Below, piece after piece: positions 15,950 through 25,156 of a DNA stretch of 46,712 bases; positions within the stretch are counted from its first letter, which is position 1; each line of letters begins with the position of its first letter. The translations under genes and the position numbers were made by a program. The stretch is taken from the NCBI GenBank assembly GCA_945828585.1, contig CALZRN010000004.1, positions 1-46,712 on the forward strand, in the 5' to 3' direction. Origin of the DNA: an uncultured Bacteroidales bacterium (GTDB lineage Bacteria; Bacteroidota; Bacteroidia; Bacteroidales; Paludibacteraceae). The notes beneath the pieces are model-generated. The model made no database searches. It saw only the letters and a program-made list of their open reading frames with translations, and was not told the DNA's origin.

Positions 15950-16873
15950 ATGGTAAATCGCAAAACCCTGGTTTTGCTCCTTGGTCCTACAGGTGTCGGC
16001 AAAACGGAGCTGTCATTGCGGGTAGCGGAGCATTACGGCTGCCCTATCCTCAATTGTGACAGTCGTCAGGTTTTCCGGGGCATACCTATCGGAACGGCAG
16101 CCCCGACGGCGCAGGAGCTCGCGCGCGCAAAACATTATTTTATTGCTACGCGCGACCTGCAGGACGACTATAACGCCGGCCAGTACGAGCGGGACGCCCT
16201 CGAACTCCTCGACCAACTCTTCCTCACCCACGATGTGGTGGTCATGACGGGTGGTTCGATGTTGTACGCCGACGCCGTCTGCAACGGCTTGGACGACCTG
16301 CCTACGGTACCGGATGCCATCCGCGCCGAGGTAACCGAAAACTACAAGACCCGCGGCCTTTCGTGGCTGCAACAGGAGGTACAGCGCCTTGATCCGGAGT
16401 ATTGGAAGATCGTGGACCCAAATAACCCGGCGCGTCTGGCGCACTGCGTAGAGCTGTCGCTCACAACGGGCAAACCCTATAGTTCGTTACGGACGAACAC
16501 CCGAAAAGTCCGGCCGTTCCGCATCCTCAAGATCGCGCTCGAGCGCCCTCGGGATCAGCTGTACGAGCGCATCAACACCCGCGTCACCCGGATGATGGAC
16601 GACGGACTGCTCGAGGAAGCCAAAGCCGTTTATCCGCTTCGCCATCTCAATAGTCTGCAGACGGTCGGATATAAAGAATTGTTCGGATACCTCGATGGCG
16701 AATACGACCTCCGGCGCGCAATCGAGCTTATTCGCCAAAACTCCCGGCACTACGCCAAACGCCAAATGACCTGGTTCAGGAGAGATAAAGATATCCATTG
16801 GATAGATGCAAATAACGATTATGAAAAAAATATTGATAGTATTGACACTTTGTTGCGCGGTGGTAGCGTGTAA
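15950..16873 (+). CDS. miaA: tRNA dimethylallyltransferase
   Basis: Adds the dimethylallyl group of DMAPP to N6 of A37 in tRNAs reading UNN codons. P-loop GPTGVGKT at residues 12-19, substrate-binding DSRQVFRGIPIGTA at about 37-50, GGSMLYADAV and the C-terminal QNSRHYAKRQMTWFRRD. 307 aa is normal. The start codon lies in CCAATGGTAAATCGC, one of the word repeats seen elsewhere in the window, so the first residues MVNR are repeat-derived. Its last 53 bases overlap the start of the PKD lipoprotein. Confidence 0.95.
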   Translation: MVNRKTLVLLLGPTGVGKTELSLRVAEHYGCPILNCDSRQVFRGIPIGTAAPTAQELARAKHYFIATRDLQDDYNAGQYERDALELLDQLFLTHDVVVMTGGSMLYADAVCNGLDDLPTVPDAIRAEVTENYKTRGLSWLQQEVQRLDPEYWKIVDPNNPARLAHCVELSLTTGKPYSSLRTNTRKVRPFRILKIALERPRDQLYERINTRVTRMMDDGLLEEAKAVYPLRHLNSLQTVGYKELFGYLDGEYDLRRAIELIRQNSRHYAKRQMTWFRRDKDIHWIDANNDYEKNIDSIDTLLRGGSV

Positions 16874-17831
16874 AAAGAACGATGTCTCTTTTTCCTATTC
16901 GCCGCAGTCACCCCGTGCGGGACAGCCGGTGACCTTCTCCAACCTCTCTTCCTCCGGAGAGGAGTGGGAGTGGACCTTCGGGGATGGCGCTACTTCGACG
17001 CTCAAGTCACCTTCCCACACTTTCAAACAGCCCGGAGAGTACGACGTCATCCTTAAGGTGGATAAGAAAAACCGTTGGACGGCGTATAAGAGGATTGTCG
17101 TCCTCGACACCATCCCTACTTTCGTGGCATCCGACACTACTTTTTATATCTTCCGCGACTATACCTTCACGGCGAATGTCTATAACCCCTACAACTACGA
17201 CATCTCGTATGCCTGGTACTTAGGAGACACCCTGGCCGCAAAAGACAAACCCTCCGTCAAGTGCTTCTTCACGCACCCCGCTCAGGAGGAGAAAGTCAAA
17301 CTGGTTGTTATCCTCAACAAGGATACTACGGTGGTGGAGAAAGTTTTCCAAATCCAAGATTATGCCACTAACTCCGTCCTCTTCCGTACGCTGGACGCCG
17401 ACTACCGACAGCGGCTTTTTGGTACTCGTTTCGAGCCTTACAAGGCCGACCCGAGCGCAAAACAGCTCTTGGATAAGGAGCAAGACACCGTCCAGACCTA
17501 CAACGGCTTTACCTTCCGCCTCTCCGAACTGAAAACCACCTTCCCCGAGATGGAGGGCTTCCATATCGCCAACCGCAAGATCTACTACCGCGCTAACGGG
17601 CTTTGGGTGGCGAATATCGATGGAGCCTACCCCGTGCAGATTGACGCTTCCCCTTGCGCCGCCATGACGCTGGATGACGTGCTGGACAACCGTATCTATT
17701 GGGCGAACGCGCAGGGCGTGTGGTACATGCCTTTTGTCGGGTCGGATAACAACAAGTTTGTCACGACCCCTGTCCTCTTGAATTCATTAACGAATATAAC
17801 AAAAATCGCTGTGGATAGCGACCTCAAATAA
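16821..17831 (+). CDS. PKD-domain lipoprotein, 336 aa
   Basis: Cell-envelope lipoprotein. The ATG at 16821 gives MKKILIVLTLCCAVVACKK with Cys17 as the lipidation site; the alternative ATG at 16806 would only add five residues. A PKD domain lies at about residues 22-98 (WEWTFGDG, HTFKQPGEYDVILKV), then a second beta-rich domain, and from about 235 a region with IYYRANGLWVANIDG and RIYWANAQGVWYMPF that resembles YWTD-type propeller repeats. Function unknown; PKD domains usually mediate surface binding. It starts inside miaA (53-base overlap) and ends in a one-base overlap with the glycogen synthase, so it is firmly in this operon. Confidence 0.82.
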   Translation: MKKILIVLTLCCAVVACKKNDVSFSYSPQSPRAGQPVTFSNLSSSGEEWEWTFGDGATSTLKSPSHTFKQPGEYDVILKVDKKNRWTAYKRIVVLDTIPTFVASDTTFYIFRDYTFTANVYNPYNYDISYAWYLGDTLAAKDKPSVKCFFTHPAQEEKVKLVVILNKDTTVVEKVFQIQDYATNSVLFRTLDADYRQRLFGTRFEPYKADPSAKQLLDKEQDTVQTYNGFTFRLSELKTTFPEMEGFHIANRKIYYRANGLWVANIDGAYPVQIDASPCAAMTLDDVLDNRIYWANAQGVWYMPFVGSDNNKFVTTPVLLNSLTNITKIAVDSDLK

Positions 17832-19423
17832 TGCAACCTGATTATATTTTTGAAACCTCTTGGGAAGTATGCAACCGCGTAGGCGGTATTTATGCGGTGC
17901 TCAGTACCCGTGCGGCTTCCATGCAGGCGGAGCACCCCGACAAAGTGTTTTTCTTCGGTCCCGATTTCGGCGATCACAGTGATATCTTCTTTCAGGAAGA
18001 CAAATCCCTCCTGAAAAAATGGCTTTCTTCTTTCGACTTTGAGCAAAGCGGTCTATCTTCTCTTCGTGTCGGCCGTTGGAAAGTGCCCGGAGAACCCATC
18101 GCTATCTTGCTGAAGTGCGATGGACTCTGGTCGCGCAAGGACGAGATATACGCCTGGGCGTGGGATAAGTTCCAAGTCCAGAGCCATGCCGCCTACGGCG
18201 ATTACGACGAGTCCTGTCTCTTCGGCTACGCTGCCGGCATCGTCATGGAGAGCCTCTATCACTGGCTGTGTGTAAATCAGTCTGTCAGCCCGAAGGGCGG
18301 TCTGCCAGCAAAGCGGTCTGTGCTCCGTCAGCAGGCGCAGCCTGCGGTCTGTATGCACGCCAACGAGTGGCAGACGGCGTTCGCTATCTTCTACCTTCGG
18401 GAGCATTGTCCGCAGATTGCGACCCTCTTCACCACCCATGCTACGGGTATCGGCCGCTCCATCGCCGGAAACGGCAAACCCCTCTACGACTATTTCGAGG
18501 GCTATAACGGCGATCAGATGGCGGCGGAGCTGAACATGGTCTCCAAGCACTCGGCGGAGAAACAGGCTGCACATTTTGCCGACTGCTTCACCACCGTCAG
18601 CGACATCACCGCGCGCGAGTGTGCACAGCTCCTCGACAAACCCGTAGATATCGTTACCCCCAACGGTTTCGAAACGACGTTTGTGCCCAAGGGAAAAGCC
18701 TTCGACGCTCGCCGTGAAGAGGCGCGCGAGGCCCTACGCCGCGTGGCGGGGGAGAAGTTGGGTGGAATAGTGCCGGAGGACGCACTCTTTGTCGCTATCT
18801 CCGGTCGCCAGGAGTGGAAAAACAAAGGCATCGATGTCTTTGCGGCAGCGCTGGATAAGCTCGCGCAGAAGATCTACCATAGCGACCGGCCCGAGAAAGA
18901 AGTCGTGGCGTTTGTCATGATCCCTTATCTCGATCGCGCACCTACGCGCAAAGGTAAAGTGAGCGCCGTCTTCGTGCCTTACTATCTTGATGGCCATGAT
19001 CCCCTCTTCGGCAAGACTTACTACGATCTGCTCATCGGCATGGATGTCACCGTCTTCCCCTCGTATTACGAGCCCTGGGGCTACACGCCGCTGGAGTCCT
19101 GCGCCTTCCATGTTCCGACAATCACCACCTCTCTCGCGGGCTTCGGAGCTTGGGCGGCACAGCAAAAAGAACAGTTTGGCATCATCGTCATCGACCGCAA
19201 TGACTCTAACTTCGATGCCGTCGCAGAGCACATTGCCGATGACCTCTTGCGCTTCACCCGCCTGTGCGTCGAAGACAAAGCACGGGCCCGCAAAGAAGCT
19301 GCCGCGGTGGCGAAGAAGGCCGATTGGAAGCATTTCTTCAAGTACTACCGCAAAGCCTATGAGATAGCTTTGAAAAATAAAGATAACCGAATTACAGAAC
19401 TCCAAAACCCCCGTTTATTATGA
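17831..19423 (+). CDS. glycogen synthase-like glycosyltransferase
   Basis: Builds alpha-1,4-glucan from an activated glucose. The N-terminal ETSWEVCNRVGGIYAVLSTRA is the signature of the eukaryote-like (GT3-type) synthase used by Bacteroidales; MHANEWQT is the conserved HxNEW loop, TTHATGIGRS the next, and YEPWGYTPLES near 405 carries the catalytic Glu pair of GT-B enzymes. 530 aa. Residues about 150-174 (SVSPKGGLPAKRSV...), just before MHANEW, are absent from the family pattern as I know it and are encoded by three family B repeat units. The start overlaps the lipoprotein stop (TAATG) and the end overlaps the C69 gene by four bases. Confidence 0.88.
   Translation: MQPDYIFETSWEVCNRVGGIYAVLSTRAASMQAEHPDKVFFFGPDFGDHSDIFFQEDKSLLKKWLSSFDFEQSGLSSLRVGRWKVPGEPIAILLKCDGLWSRKDEIYAWAWDKFQVQSHAAYGDYDESCLFGYAAGIVMESLYHWLCVNQSVSPKGGLPAKRSVLRQQAQPAVCMHANEWQTAFAIFYLREHCPQIATLFTTHATGIGRSIAGNGKPLYDYFEGYNGDQMAAELNMVSKHSAEKQAAHFADCFTTVSDITARECAQLLDKPVDIVTPNGFETTFVPKGKAFDARREEAREALRRVAGEKLGGIVPEDALFVAISGRQEWKNKGIDVFAAALDKLAQKIYHSDRPEKEVVAFVMIPYLDRAPTRKGKVSAVFVPYYLDGHDPLFGKTYYDLLIGMDVTVFPSYYEPWGYTPLESCAFHVPTITTSLAGFGAWAAQQKEQFGIIVIDRNDSNFDAVAEHIADDLLRFTRLCVEDKARARKEAAAVAKKADWKHFFKYYRKAYEIALKNKDNRITELQNPRLL
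18278..18353. repeat. family B repeat, three units, inside glycogen synthase
   Basis: Three units of the pattern CTGTCAG-arm-loop-arm'-CGGTCTG: core CCC-GAA-GGG, core C-AAA-G (flank CTGCCAG) and core CAGGC-GCA-GCCTG (flank CCGTCAG). The insertion keeps the reading frame and adds about 25 residues. Confidence 0.75.
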
Positions 19424-21228
19424 AAAATCTATCAGCGAACATTGTAGCCGGTCTTTCAGCCATGATAATGGCGGTCTCGTTTCCTTCGGAAACGTCCGCG
19501 TGTACGAATTTTTTAGTTGGCAAAGACGCCTCCGCGGATGGTAGTACCATCATCTCCTACGCCGCGGACTCCTACGGCATGTACGGATTCCTGCATTTCG
19601 TCCCGGCTGCCGATCATCCGGAGGGTGCCCTGCGCGAAGTGAAAGACTGGGACACCGGACGTCCGCAAGGATCCATCCCCCAGATCGCCCACACCTATAC
19701 CGTGGTGGGAAACATGAACGAGCACCAAGTCACCATCGGTGAGACCACTTGGGGCGGCCGAGAAGCCCTTTGGGACACCGTCGGCATCGACTATGGCTCA
19801 CTCATCTATATCGCCCTCGAGCGCAGTAAGACCGCCCGCGAAGCCATCGAGTGGTTCATCACTCTCGTCAACGAATACGGCTATGCCTCCGAAGGAGAGT
19901 CCTTCTCTTTCGGCGACCCCAATGAGGTATGGATCATGGATCTGATCGGCAAAGGAAAAGGGCAGAAAGGCGCTGTCTGGGTGGCTGTCCGCATTCCTGA
20001 CAATGCCATCGCGGCCCATGCCAACCAAGCGCGCATCACCACACTGCCTCTCTCCGCAAAGCACAAACTGACCAAAGAGGAGAAACGCCTCCAGAAAAAG
20101 CTTAACTGCGTTTGCAAGGGCGATTGGATGTGGAGCAAGGATGTCATCTCCTTTGCCCGCGAAAAAGGATTCTTCTCCGGCGCGGACAAAGATTTCTCCT
20201 TTCAGGCTGCCTATAACCCCTTTGAATTCAGCGGTTTATATGTCTGCGAAGCACGCGTATGGTCCTTCTTCAACCATTTCAGTGACGACATGGACAAGTA
20301 CTTCGACTACGCTACCGGCAAGACCTTCCGCGAAAATAATCAATCATCAATCATCAATCATCAATCATCAATTAGCCCGGAGGGCGAACACATGCCTCTT
20401 TGGATCGTCCCGAACCGCAAAGTCTCCGTCCAGGATATCAAGGAATGTATGCGGGATGAATACAAAGGTACGCCGCTGGACATCACCCAAGGTACCGATG
20501 CCGGCCCCTGGAACAGCAAACTTCGTTACGGCGGCTTAGGTTTCAAACTGTCTGTCAGTCCGGCGGACGGTCTGTACTCTGTCAGTCCAGAGGACGGTCT
20601 GTCAGGCGAAGCCGGTCCTGCAGCGGATACGCTGCAATATTGGTACGAGCGCCCGACGGCTACCCAGCAGACCGCTTGGTCGTTCGTCGCGCAGATGCGT
20701 CCGTACAGCAAGTATGGTATTTTCTGGTTTGGTGTGGACGATGCCGCCTGCAGCTGCTACACCCCGATGTACAGCTGCCTCAAGCATGTGCCGGAGTGTT
20801 TTGCCGAAGGCAATGGCGACAGCTACACCTATTCCCCTACCTCCGCTTGGTGGACCTTCAACCTCGTAGCGAACTGGGCGTACACCAAATATAGCCGCAT
20901 GTACCCCCACATCCGCGAGACCCAGCAGATTTGGGACGAAAAATTCAATACCCAGATAGCCGGAGTCGATGCACAGGCTTCCGAACTCAGCGAAGAGGAT
21001 GCTAAATCTTTCCTCTCGTCCTATTCGTGCTCGCAGGCAGAGAATCTTGTGGCGGATTGGCAGAGACTCTACTTCTATCTGGTGACGAAATTTATCGACG
21101 GACAGGAGCGCAAAGAAGAGAACGGACAGTTCAAGCGCAACCAGTATGGCAACAGCTGCGGACCGAATCGACTCCCTCTTCCCGAGAAATTCCTCCGACT
21201 CGTCGCCCCGGAAATAACCCACGAATAA
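19420..21228 (+). CDS. C69 family dipeptidase (secreted)
   Basis: Peptidase family C69 (PepD/U34 type, Ntn hydrolase). A signal peptide ends at Ala27 and the nucleophile Cys28 starts the mature protein (CTNFLVGKDAS), as the family requires. Other core features are GSTIISYAADS, TTWGGREALWD and the late NSCGPNR. 602 aa. Two segments look foreign: residues about 306-325, made by a tandem word tract plus a small GCCC/GGGC hairpin (NNQSSIINHQSSIS), and residues about 377-400 (SVSPADGLYSVSPEDGLSG), made by family B units. Both lie where surface loops would be expected. Translationally coupled to the glycogen synthase; probable periplasmic peptide scavenging. Confidence 0.9.
   Translation: MKNLSANIVAGLSAMIMAVSFPSETSACTNFLVGKDASADGSTIISYAADSYGMYGFLHFVPAADHPEGALREVKDWDTGRPQGSIPQIAHTYTVVGNMNEHQVTIGETTWGGREALWDTVGIDYGSLIYIALERSKTAREAIEWFITLVNEYGYASEGESFSFGDPNEVWIMDLIGKGKGQKGAVWVAVRIPDNAIAAHANQARITTLPLSAKHKLTKEEKRLQKKLNCVCKGDWMWSKDVISFAREKGFFSGADKDFSFQAAYNPFEFSGLYVCEARVWSFFNHFSDDMDKYFDYATGKTFRENNQSSIINHQSSISPEGEHMPLWIVPNRKVSVQDIKECMRDEYKGTPLDITQGTDAGPWNSKLRYGGLGFKLSVSPADGLYSVSPEDGLSGEAGPAADTLQYWYERPTATQQTAWSFVAQMRPYSKYGIFWFGVDDAACSCYTPMYSCLKHVPECFAEGNGDSYTYSPTSAWWTFNLVANWAYTKYSRMYPHIRETQQIWDEKFNTQIAGVDAQASELSEEDAKSFLSSYSCSQAENLVADWQRLYFYLVTKFIDGQERKEENGQFKRNQYGNSCGPNRLPLPEKFLRLVAPEITHE
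20336..20387. repeat. tandem ATCAATC words plus small hairpin inside C69 gene
   Basis: Five close-packed ATCA/ATCAATC words (20336-20372) followed by AGCCCGGAGGGCG, a 4-base-arm palindrome like the cores of family B. The tract is in frame and encodes a Ser/Asn/Ile-rich linker. Confidence 0.65.
20549..20616. repeat. family B repeat, three units, inside C69 gene
   Basis: Units with cores TCC-GGC-GGA, TCC-AGA-GGA and GC-GAA-GC between CTGTCAG and CGGTCTG (the last flank reads CGGTCCTG). In frame, adding the repeated peptide SVSPxDGL. Confidence 0.75.
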
Positions 21229-21231
21229 GAC

Positions 21232-21281
21232 GAATCGTTAGTGATTCGTTAGTTATTAGTTGGTTATTCGTTAGTTATTGA
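21232..21281. repeat. word-repeat tract after C69 gene
   Basis: Four to five variants of ATTCGTTAGTTATTAG starting directly after the C69 stop codon and ending before the downstream convergent gene. No T-rich hairpin terminator is visible. Confidence 0.55.
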
Positions 21282-21307
21282 GCCAACGAATACGTAAGGT
21301 CTTTTAC

Positions 21308-22099
21308 CTAAAACTTATAGCAGAAGCTGACGAACCATCCCCACTCGGACATGTACTGGGTGGGGATTTGTTTGTGTCTGACGAGATTGTTCAGACCGAA
21401 ATCATACCCGCTCTGCAGCCGGTAGCAGTCCCATTCCAGGCCGCCGCCTACGCCCCATTGGATATTCGCGCGGACTAACTCATCCGCCATCCGGTCGTAC
21501 GGCTCGGTCGCGATGCCTTGATCCTTCAGCCACGTCTCCGTGCCGGCGCTCAGGTGGTTCTGGATATAGTCCGTTTGCGCCATGCCGATATGCAACTGCG
21601 GACCCGTGTAGAAGAATAAATTCAGTTTTTTCCAGAGCGGAATGGTGTAGTACGCCCTCACTGGTATGGTCAGGTTATGCGCTAAAACGCGGTGTGTGAC
21701 GTACTCCGTCTGAACCGACGGAGCGTCCATCGACCGCCAGTGTTGCTCTCTTTGCCCGTACAGCAAGGTATAGTACACACCCGTCTGCAGGCTGAAATGG
21801 ATCGGCAGCAGGAACGTGAAAGTAGCGCCGGCGCGTACGCCGTGAAGGTACATCTCCGGGAAAGAGAGACTGTGCGTCCGTTGTTGGTGCTGCGCGTAAC
21901 CCACCTCAATGCGGTATTCCACACCAAACTGGTAACTCTCCTCCTTTTCCACTTTCTTCGTCGGATCGAAGAACGTGTTATCTGCTATCTGGTACGCCGG
22001 TTTATTGGGCTCGTCTGCCCACGCCATTCCTGACCACAAACATGTTATGAAGAGGAGGATTCCTGCCTGTTTATTCCTTAAACTGCCCATTTGTTTCAT
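21308..22099 (-). CDS. outer-membrane beta-barrel protein, 263 aa
   Basis: Exported protein with a signal peptide (about residues 1-28, ending MAWA) and alternating hydrophobic/aromatic strands through the whole length, ending YMSEWGWFVSFCYKF with a terminal Phe, typical of small outer-membrane barrels of the PorT/OmpA-like class in Bacteroidales. The sequence after the signal (DEPNKPAYQIADNTFFDPTKK) looks like a short periplasmic linker. No specific function is visible. Single-gene unit with its own -7 box, divergent from the MATE gene. Confidence 0.8.
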   Translation of the reverse strand: MKQMGSLRNKQAGILLFITCLWSGMAWADEPNKPAYQIADNTFFDPTKKVEKEESYQFGVEYRIEVGYAQHQQRTHSLSFPEMYLHGVRAGATFTFLLPIHFSLQTGVYYTLLYGQREQHWRSMDAPSVQTEYVTHRVLAHNLTIPVRAYYTIPLWKKLNLFFYTGPQLHIGMAQTDYIQNHLSAGTETWLKDQGIATEPYDRMADELVRANIQWGVGGGLEWDCYRLQSGYDFGLNNLVRHKQIPTQYMSEWGWFVSFCYKF

Positions 22100-22107
22100 A
22101 ATTTGGC

Positions 22108-22117
22108 TGCAAATTTA
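22108..22117 (-). promoter_or_regulatory. -7 box of outer-membrane barrel gene
   Basis: Minus strand TAAATTTGCA, with only 8 bases from the box to the ATG. Confidence 0.65.
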
Positions 22118-22149
22118 CTACTTTTTTTTGAAATATGCAAAAAAAATTG

Positions 22150-22159
22150 TATCTTTGCA
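22150..22159 (+). promoter_or_regulatory. -7 box of MATE/pepD operon
   Basis: TATCTTTGCA, 14 bases before the ATG at 22174. It lies inside the longer open frame starting at 22135, which excludes that start. Confidence 0.75.
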
Positions 22160-22173
22160 CTCGATTTTGTATC

Positions 22174-23580
22174 ATGACCTATACTTTTCGAGAAATAGTG
22201 CCCTATTATAAGCGAAATCTCAAAGTCGCTTTCCCCGTCATGCTCACCCAGCTCGGCGCGGCTCTGGTCGGTCTTGCGGATAGTATCATGGTGGGGCATT
22301 ACGGTACGGCGGACTTGGCGGCGGTCAGTTTCTCCAATGCCATCTTCTTCACTGTCATGGTCTTTGCCATGGGAGCCGTCATGGGCATCACGCCGCTGGT
22401 AGGGCATGTACACGGCCGCCTCGAGAAACTGCTCCAGCAGTCCGCGCCTGCCGAAGAGATTGCCCACAAGCGTGAGCAGGTCTCTTCGTATCTCGCTAAC
22501 GGACTCATTTTCACGTTCCTCATGTGCCTGGCGTCCCTTTTGTTGCTGGCGCCATGTATCCCCTATCTCGATGCGTTCGGCCAGGAACCCGTGGTTATCG
22601 CGTGCGCGCGCCCGTACTATATATTAATAGTGCTCTCTATCATCCCTTTCCTGCTTTTCTGTTTCAGCAAGCAGTTCCTTGAGGGATTGGGCAACACCAC
22701 GGTCGCGATGGTGATCACGCTCGCGTGCAACCTCTTGAATATTCTCCTGAACTGGGTCTTCATCTTCGGTCATTGGGGCTTTGAACCCATGGGAGCCAAA
22801 GGTGCCGGCATCGCTACCCTCATTGCCCGCGCGCTCATGCCTCTCTGCTTCTTTGCCGTTATGTTCTGGAAGGCGGATTGGCGCAAATATATCGTCTCCA
22901 TGCGTACGCGGATGATCACCCGCCGCGAGATTGAGCACCTGCTGGCGATCGGTACACCTATCGGACTACAGTCTTTCGCGGAGGCTTTCCTCTTCACCGC
23001 CTCTTTCGTCATCATCGGCTGGATCAGCAAGGAAGCCCTGGCGGCGCACCACGTCGCCAACCAGATGTGTGACCTCACTTTTATGTTGGCGCAAGGCATC
23101 GGAGCAGCTACTACCATCCGCGTCTCTCATCAACTCGGCAAAGGTGACCTCCACGCGGTGCGAATGGCATCTACCGCCTCTATCCACCTCTGTCTTCTGA
23201 TGAACACCATCGGCGCAAGTATCATGCTTTTCTTCCGGTATCAGATACCCTATATCTTCACCGGTGATCCCGAGGTGGCGAATATCGCTTCCACCTTGCT
23301 GGTGATAGGAGCGCTCTTCCAGTACGCGGACGGCTTGCAATGTATCGGAGCCGCTATGCTGCGCGGCATTCAGGATGTACGCGTCCCCATGCGTATCGCC
23401 CTCTTCGCCTATATAGGTGTCGCCCTGCCCCTCGGACTATATCTGACCTTCCCTGCCGGTCTTGGCGCCAAAGGCATGTGGATGGCCTTCGTCATCGCCC
23501 TTGCGATCCCGGCCGTCCTTTTCCATATACGGTTTAATAGACAACTAAAACGACTGAAATATGAATCAAAAAGTATTTGA
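22174..23580 (+). CDS. MATE family efflux transporter
   Basis: Twelve-helix inner-membrane antiporter of 468 aa, Na+- or H+-driven, exporting drugs or metabolites. The two halves are visible, each beginning with an amphipathic stretch and a P-V-M/P-I-G turn (VAFPVMLTQLGAALVGLADSIMVGHYG; LAIGTPIGLQSFAEAFLF). The NorM-type motif around GLADSIMVG is well kept. The start at 22174 follows the promoter by 14 bases and gives MTYTFREIVPYYKRNLKVAFP, a normal MATE N-terminus. The last 20 bases overlap pepD. Substrate not predictable. Confidence 0.92.
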   Translation: MTYTFREIVPYYKRNLKVAFPVMLTQLGAALVGLADSIMVGHYGTADLAAVSFSNAIFFTVMVFAMGAVMGITPLVGHVHGRLEKLLQQSAPAEEIAHKREQVSSYLANGLIFTFLMCLASLLLLAPCIPYLDAFGQEPVVIACARPYYILIVLSIIPFLLFCFSKQFLEGLGNTTVAMVITLACNLLNILLNWVFIFGHWGFEPMGAKGAGIATLIARALMPLCFFAVMFWKADWRKYIVSMRTRMITRREIEHLLAIGTPIGLQSFAEAFLFTASFVIIGWISKEALAAHHVANQMCDLTFMLAQGIGAATTIRVSHQLGKGDLHAVRMASTASIHLCLLMNTIGASIMLFFRYQIPYIFTGDPEVANIASTLLVIGALFQYADGLQCIGAAMLRGIQDVRVPMRIALFAYIGVALPLGLYLTFPAGLGAKGMWMAFVIALAIPAVLFHIRFNRQLKRLKYESKSI

Positions 23581-25066
23581 CATCTTTGCTGAGATATGCA
23601 AAGTCCCCCGTCCCTCCAAGCACGAGGAGCAAATCAGCCGCTGGCTGCAATCTTTCGCCGCTGCCCATGGTATCGAGTGTGTCGCCGATGAGGCGATGAA
23701 CGTCATCATGCGTGTCCCCGCTACACCCGGTTACGAGGACCACGAGGGCGTCATCCTCCAGGCGCACATGGACATGGTCTGTGAGAAGAACGGCGATGTA
23801 ACCCATGATTTCATGACCGATCCTATCGAGACCTATATCGACGGCGAGTGGCTCAAAGCCAAAGGCACCACCCTCGGCGGTGATGATGGTATCGGTATCT
23901 CCATGGCGCTCGCTGCCATCACCGACCCCGAGCTCCCGCACCCCGCTATCGAGTGTCTCTTCACGGTCGATGAAGAGACCGGACTCACCGGCGCCATGAA
24001 GCTCCAGAATGGCATGCTTCGCCATAAGCGCCTCATCAACCTCGACTCCGAAGACGACGGCCAGATCTTCATCGGCTGCGCCGGCGGCATCGACACCCTC
24101 GCCAAGATGCACTATGAGCCGGTGTCTGTCAGCGAAGCGGTCTGTCAGCGAAGCGGTCTGTGTTCTGTCAGCCCGCAGGGCGGTCTACTCGCAGTAAAGC
24201 TGCGAGTAAGCGGATTGCTCGGCGGTCACTCCGGCGACGATATCAACAAAGGCCGCGCCAACGCCAACCAGATCCTCGTCTGGTTCCTCGCGCGTATCAT
24301 GCCCCAGACCGAAGTGCAGCTCGCGTCCATCAACGGCGGTAACCTCCGCAATGCCATCGCACGCGAAGCGGAAGCCGTCATCGCCATCCCCATGGCTTTC
24401 AAGGAGCAGATCCGCATTGAGTGGAACCATTTCGTGGCGCAGATGGAGCAGGTCTTCGGCGCCGTGGAGACGGACATGCGCCTCGACCTTGAGACAACCG
24501 ACATGCCCGAGACCTTCATCCCTGCCGACAAGGCCTACCGCCTCGTCATGGCACTCTGCGAGTGCCCCCACGGCATGATCGCCATGAGTCACGACATCCC
24601 CGGCCTCGTCGAGACCTCCACCAACCTCGCTTCTATCAAGATGTATGAAGACACCTCTCTCCCTTGTGGGGAGAGCCGGAGAGGGGTTGTAGAAATCAAC
24701 ACCTCCCAGCGGTCCTCCAAAGAATCCGCCAAGCACCATCTCAAATGGGTCGTTGAGCAGGCGCTCTCTATGGCTTGCGACGAAGTGACCCACGGTGACG
24801 GGTACCCCGGATGGACGCCCAACCCCTCTTCGCCGCTTCTCGACATCACCAAGAAAGCCTATATTGACCTCTTCAAATCCGAGCCCAAAGTGCTGGCGAT
24901 CCATGCCGGTCTGGAGTGCGGACTCTTCCTCGAGAAGTACCCCTATCTCGACATGGTCTCCATCGGTCCGCAGATGTACGGCGTCCACTCCCCCCAGGAG
25001 CGTCTCTCCATCCCCTCCACCGATCGCTGCTACGCCTGGCTCTGCCAGATACTCAAATCCCTATAA
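23561..25066 (+). CDS. pepD: aminoacyl-histidine dipeptidase (Xaa-His dipeptidase, M20)
   Basis: Cytosolic zinc dipeptidase of family M20C, 501 aa. Metal ligands and catalytic residues are visible: H69 in QAHMDMV, D108 in GGDDGIG, E138/E139 in VDEETG and D162 in LDSED; GGHSGDDI marks the lid/dimerisation domain. Two in-frame inserts are repeat-derived: residues about 187-218 (family B units between MHYEPV and VSGLLGGHSG) and residues about 364-377 (TSLPCGESRRGVVE, family A). Both fall in loops between conserved blocks, and the active-site residues are intact, so the enzyme is probably functional. It overlaps the MATE gene by 20 bases. Confidence 0.93.
   Translation: MNQKVFDIFAEICKVPRPSKHEEQISRWLQSFAAAHGIECVADEAMNVIMRVPATPGYEDHEGVILQAHMDMVCEKNGDVTHDFMTDPIETYIDGEWLKAKGTTLGGDDGIGISMALAAITDPELPHPAIECLFTVDEETGLTGAMKLQNGMLRHKRLINLDSEDDGQIFIGCAGGIDTLAKMHYEPVSVSEAVCQRSGLCSVSPQGGLLAVKLRVSGLLGGHSGDDINKGRANANQILVWFLARIMPQTEVQLASINGGNLRNAIAREAEAVIAIPMAFKEQIRIEWNHFVAQMEQVFGAVETDMRLDLETTDMPETFIPADKAYRLVMALCECPHGMIAMSHDIPGLVETSTNLASIKMYEDTSLPCGESRRGVVEINTSQRSSKESAKHHLKWVVEQALSMACDEVTHGDGYPGWTPNPSSPLLDITKKAYIDLFKSEPKVLAIHAGLECGLFLEKYPYLDMVSIGPQMYGVHSPQERLSIPSTDRCYAWLCQILKSL
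24121..24213. repeat. family B repeat, three units and a hairpin, inside pepD
   Basis: Two identical units with core C-GAA-G share a flank, a third has core CCC-GCA-GGG (right flank CGGTCTA), and then CTCGCAG/CTGCGAG forms a separate hairpin with a 5-base loop. In frame, adding about 30 residues. Confidence 0.75.
24651..24692. repeat. family A palindromic element inside pepD
   Basis: ACCTCTCTCCC-TTGT-GGGGAGAG, followed by CCGGAGAGGGGTT, so the right part can pair with the left in two registers. In frame as TSLPCGESRRGVV. Confidence 0.7.
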
Positions 25067-25096
25067 ATAGGTATTGCGTATGTCGCAAAAAAGCAG

Positions 25097-25106
25097 TAAT
25101 TTTGCA
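25097..25106 (+). promoter_or_regulatory. -7 box of feoB unit
   Basis: TAATTTTGCA, about 47 bases before the feoB ATG; the leader is largely made of word repeats. Confidence 0.7.
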
Positions 25107-25121
25107 CCGCAAAATTTTTAA

Positions 25122-25156
25122 CTGAACACTGAACACTGAAAACTGAATACTGAATG
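25122..25156. repeat. tandem ACTGAAyAC words ending at the feoB start codon
   Basis: Four to five copies of a 7-8-base word (ACTGAAC, ACTGAAA, ACTGAAT). The ATG of feoB (25154-25156) is formed by the last word, ACTGAATGA. Confidence 0.65.

Noticed and set aside
22135-22173. Upstream start for the MATE gene
   Set aside because: The -7 box lies inside this stretch, so it is not transcribed as part of the message.
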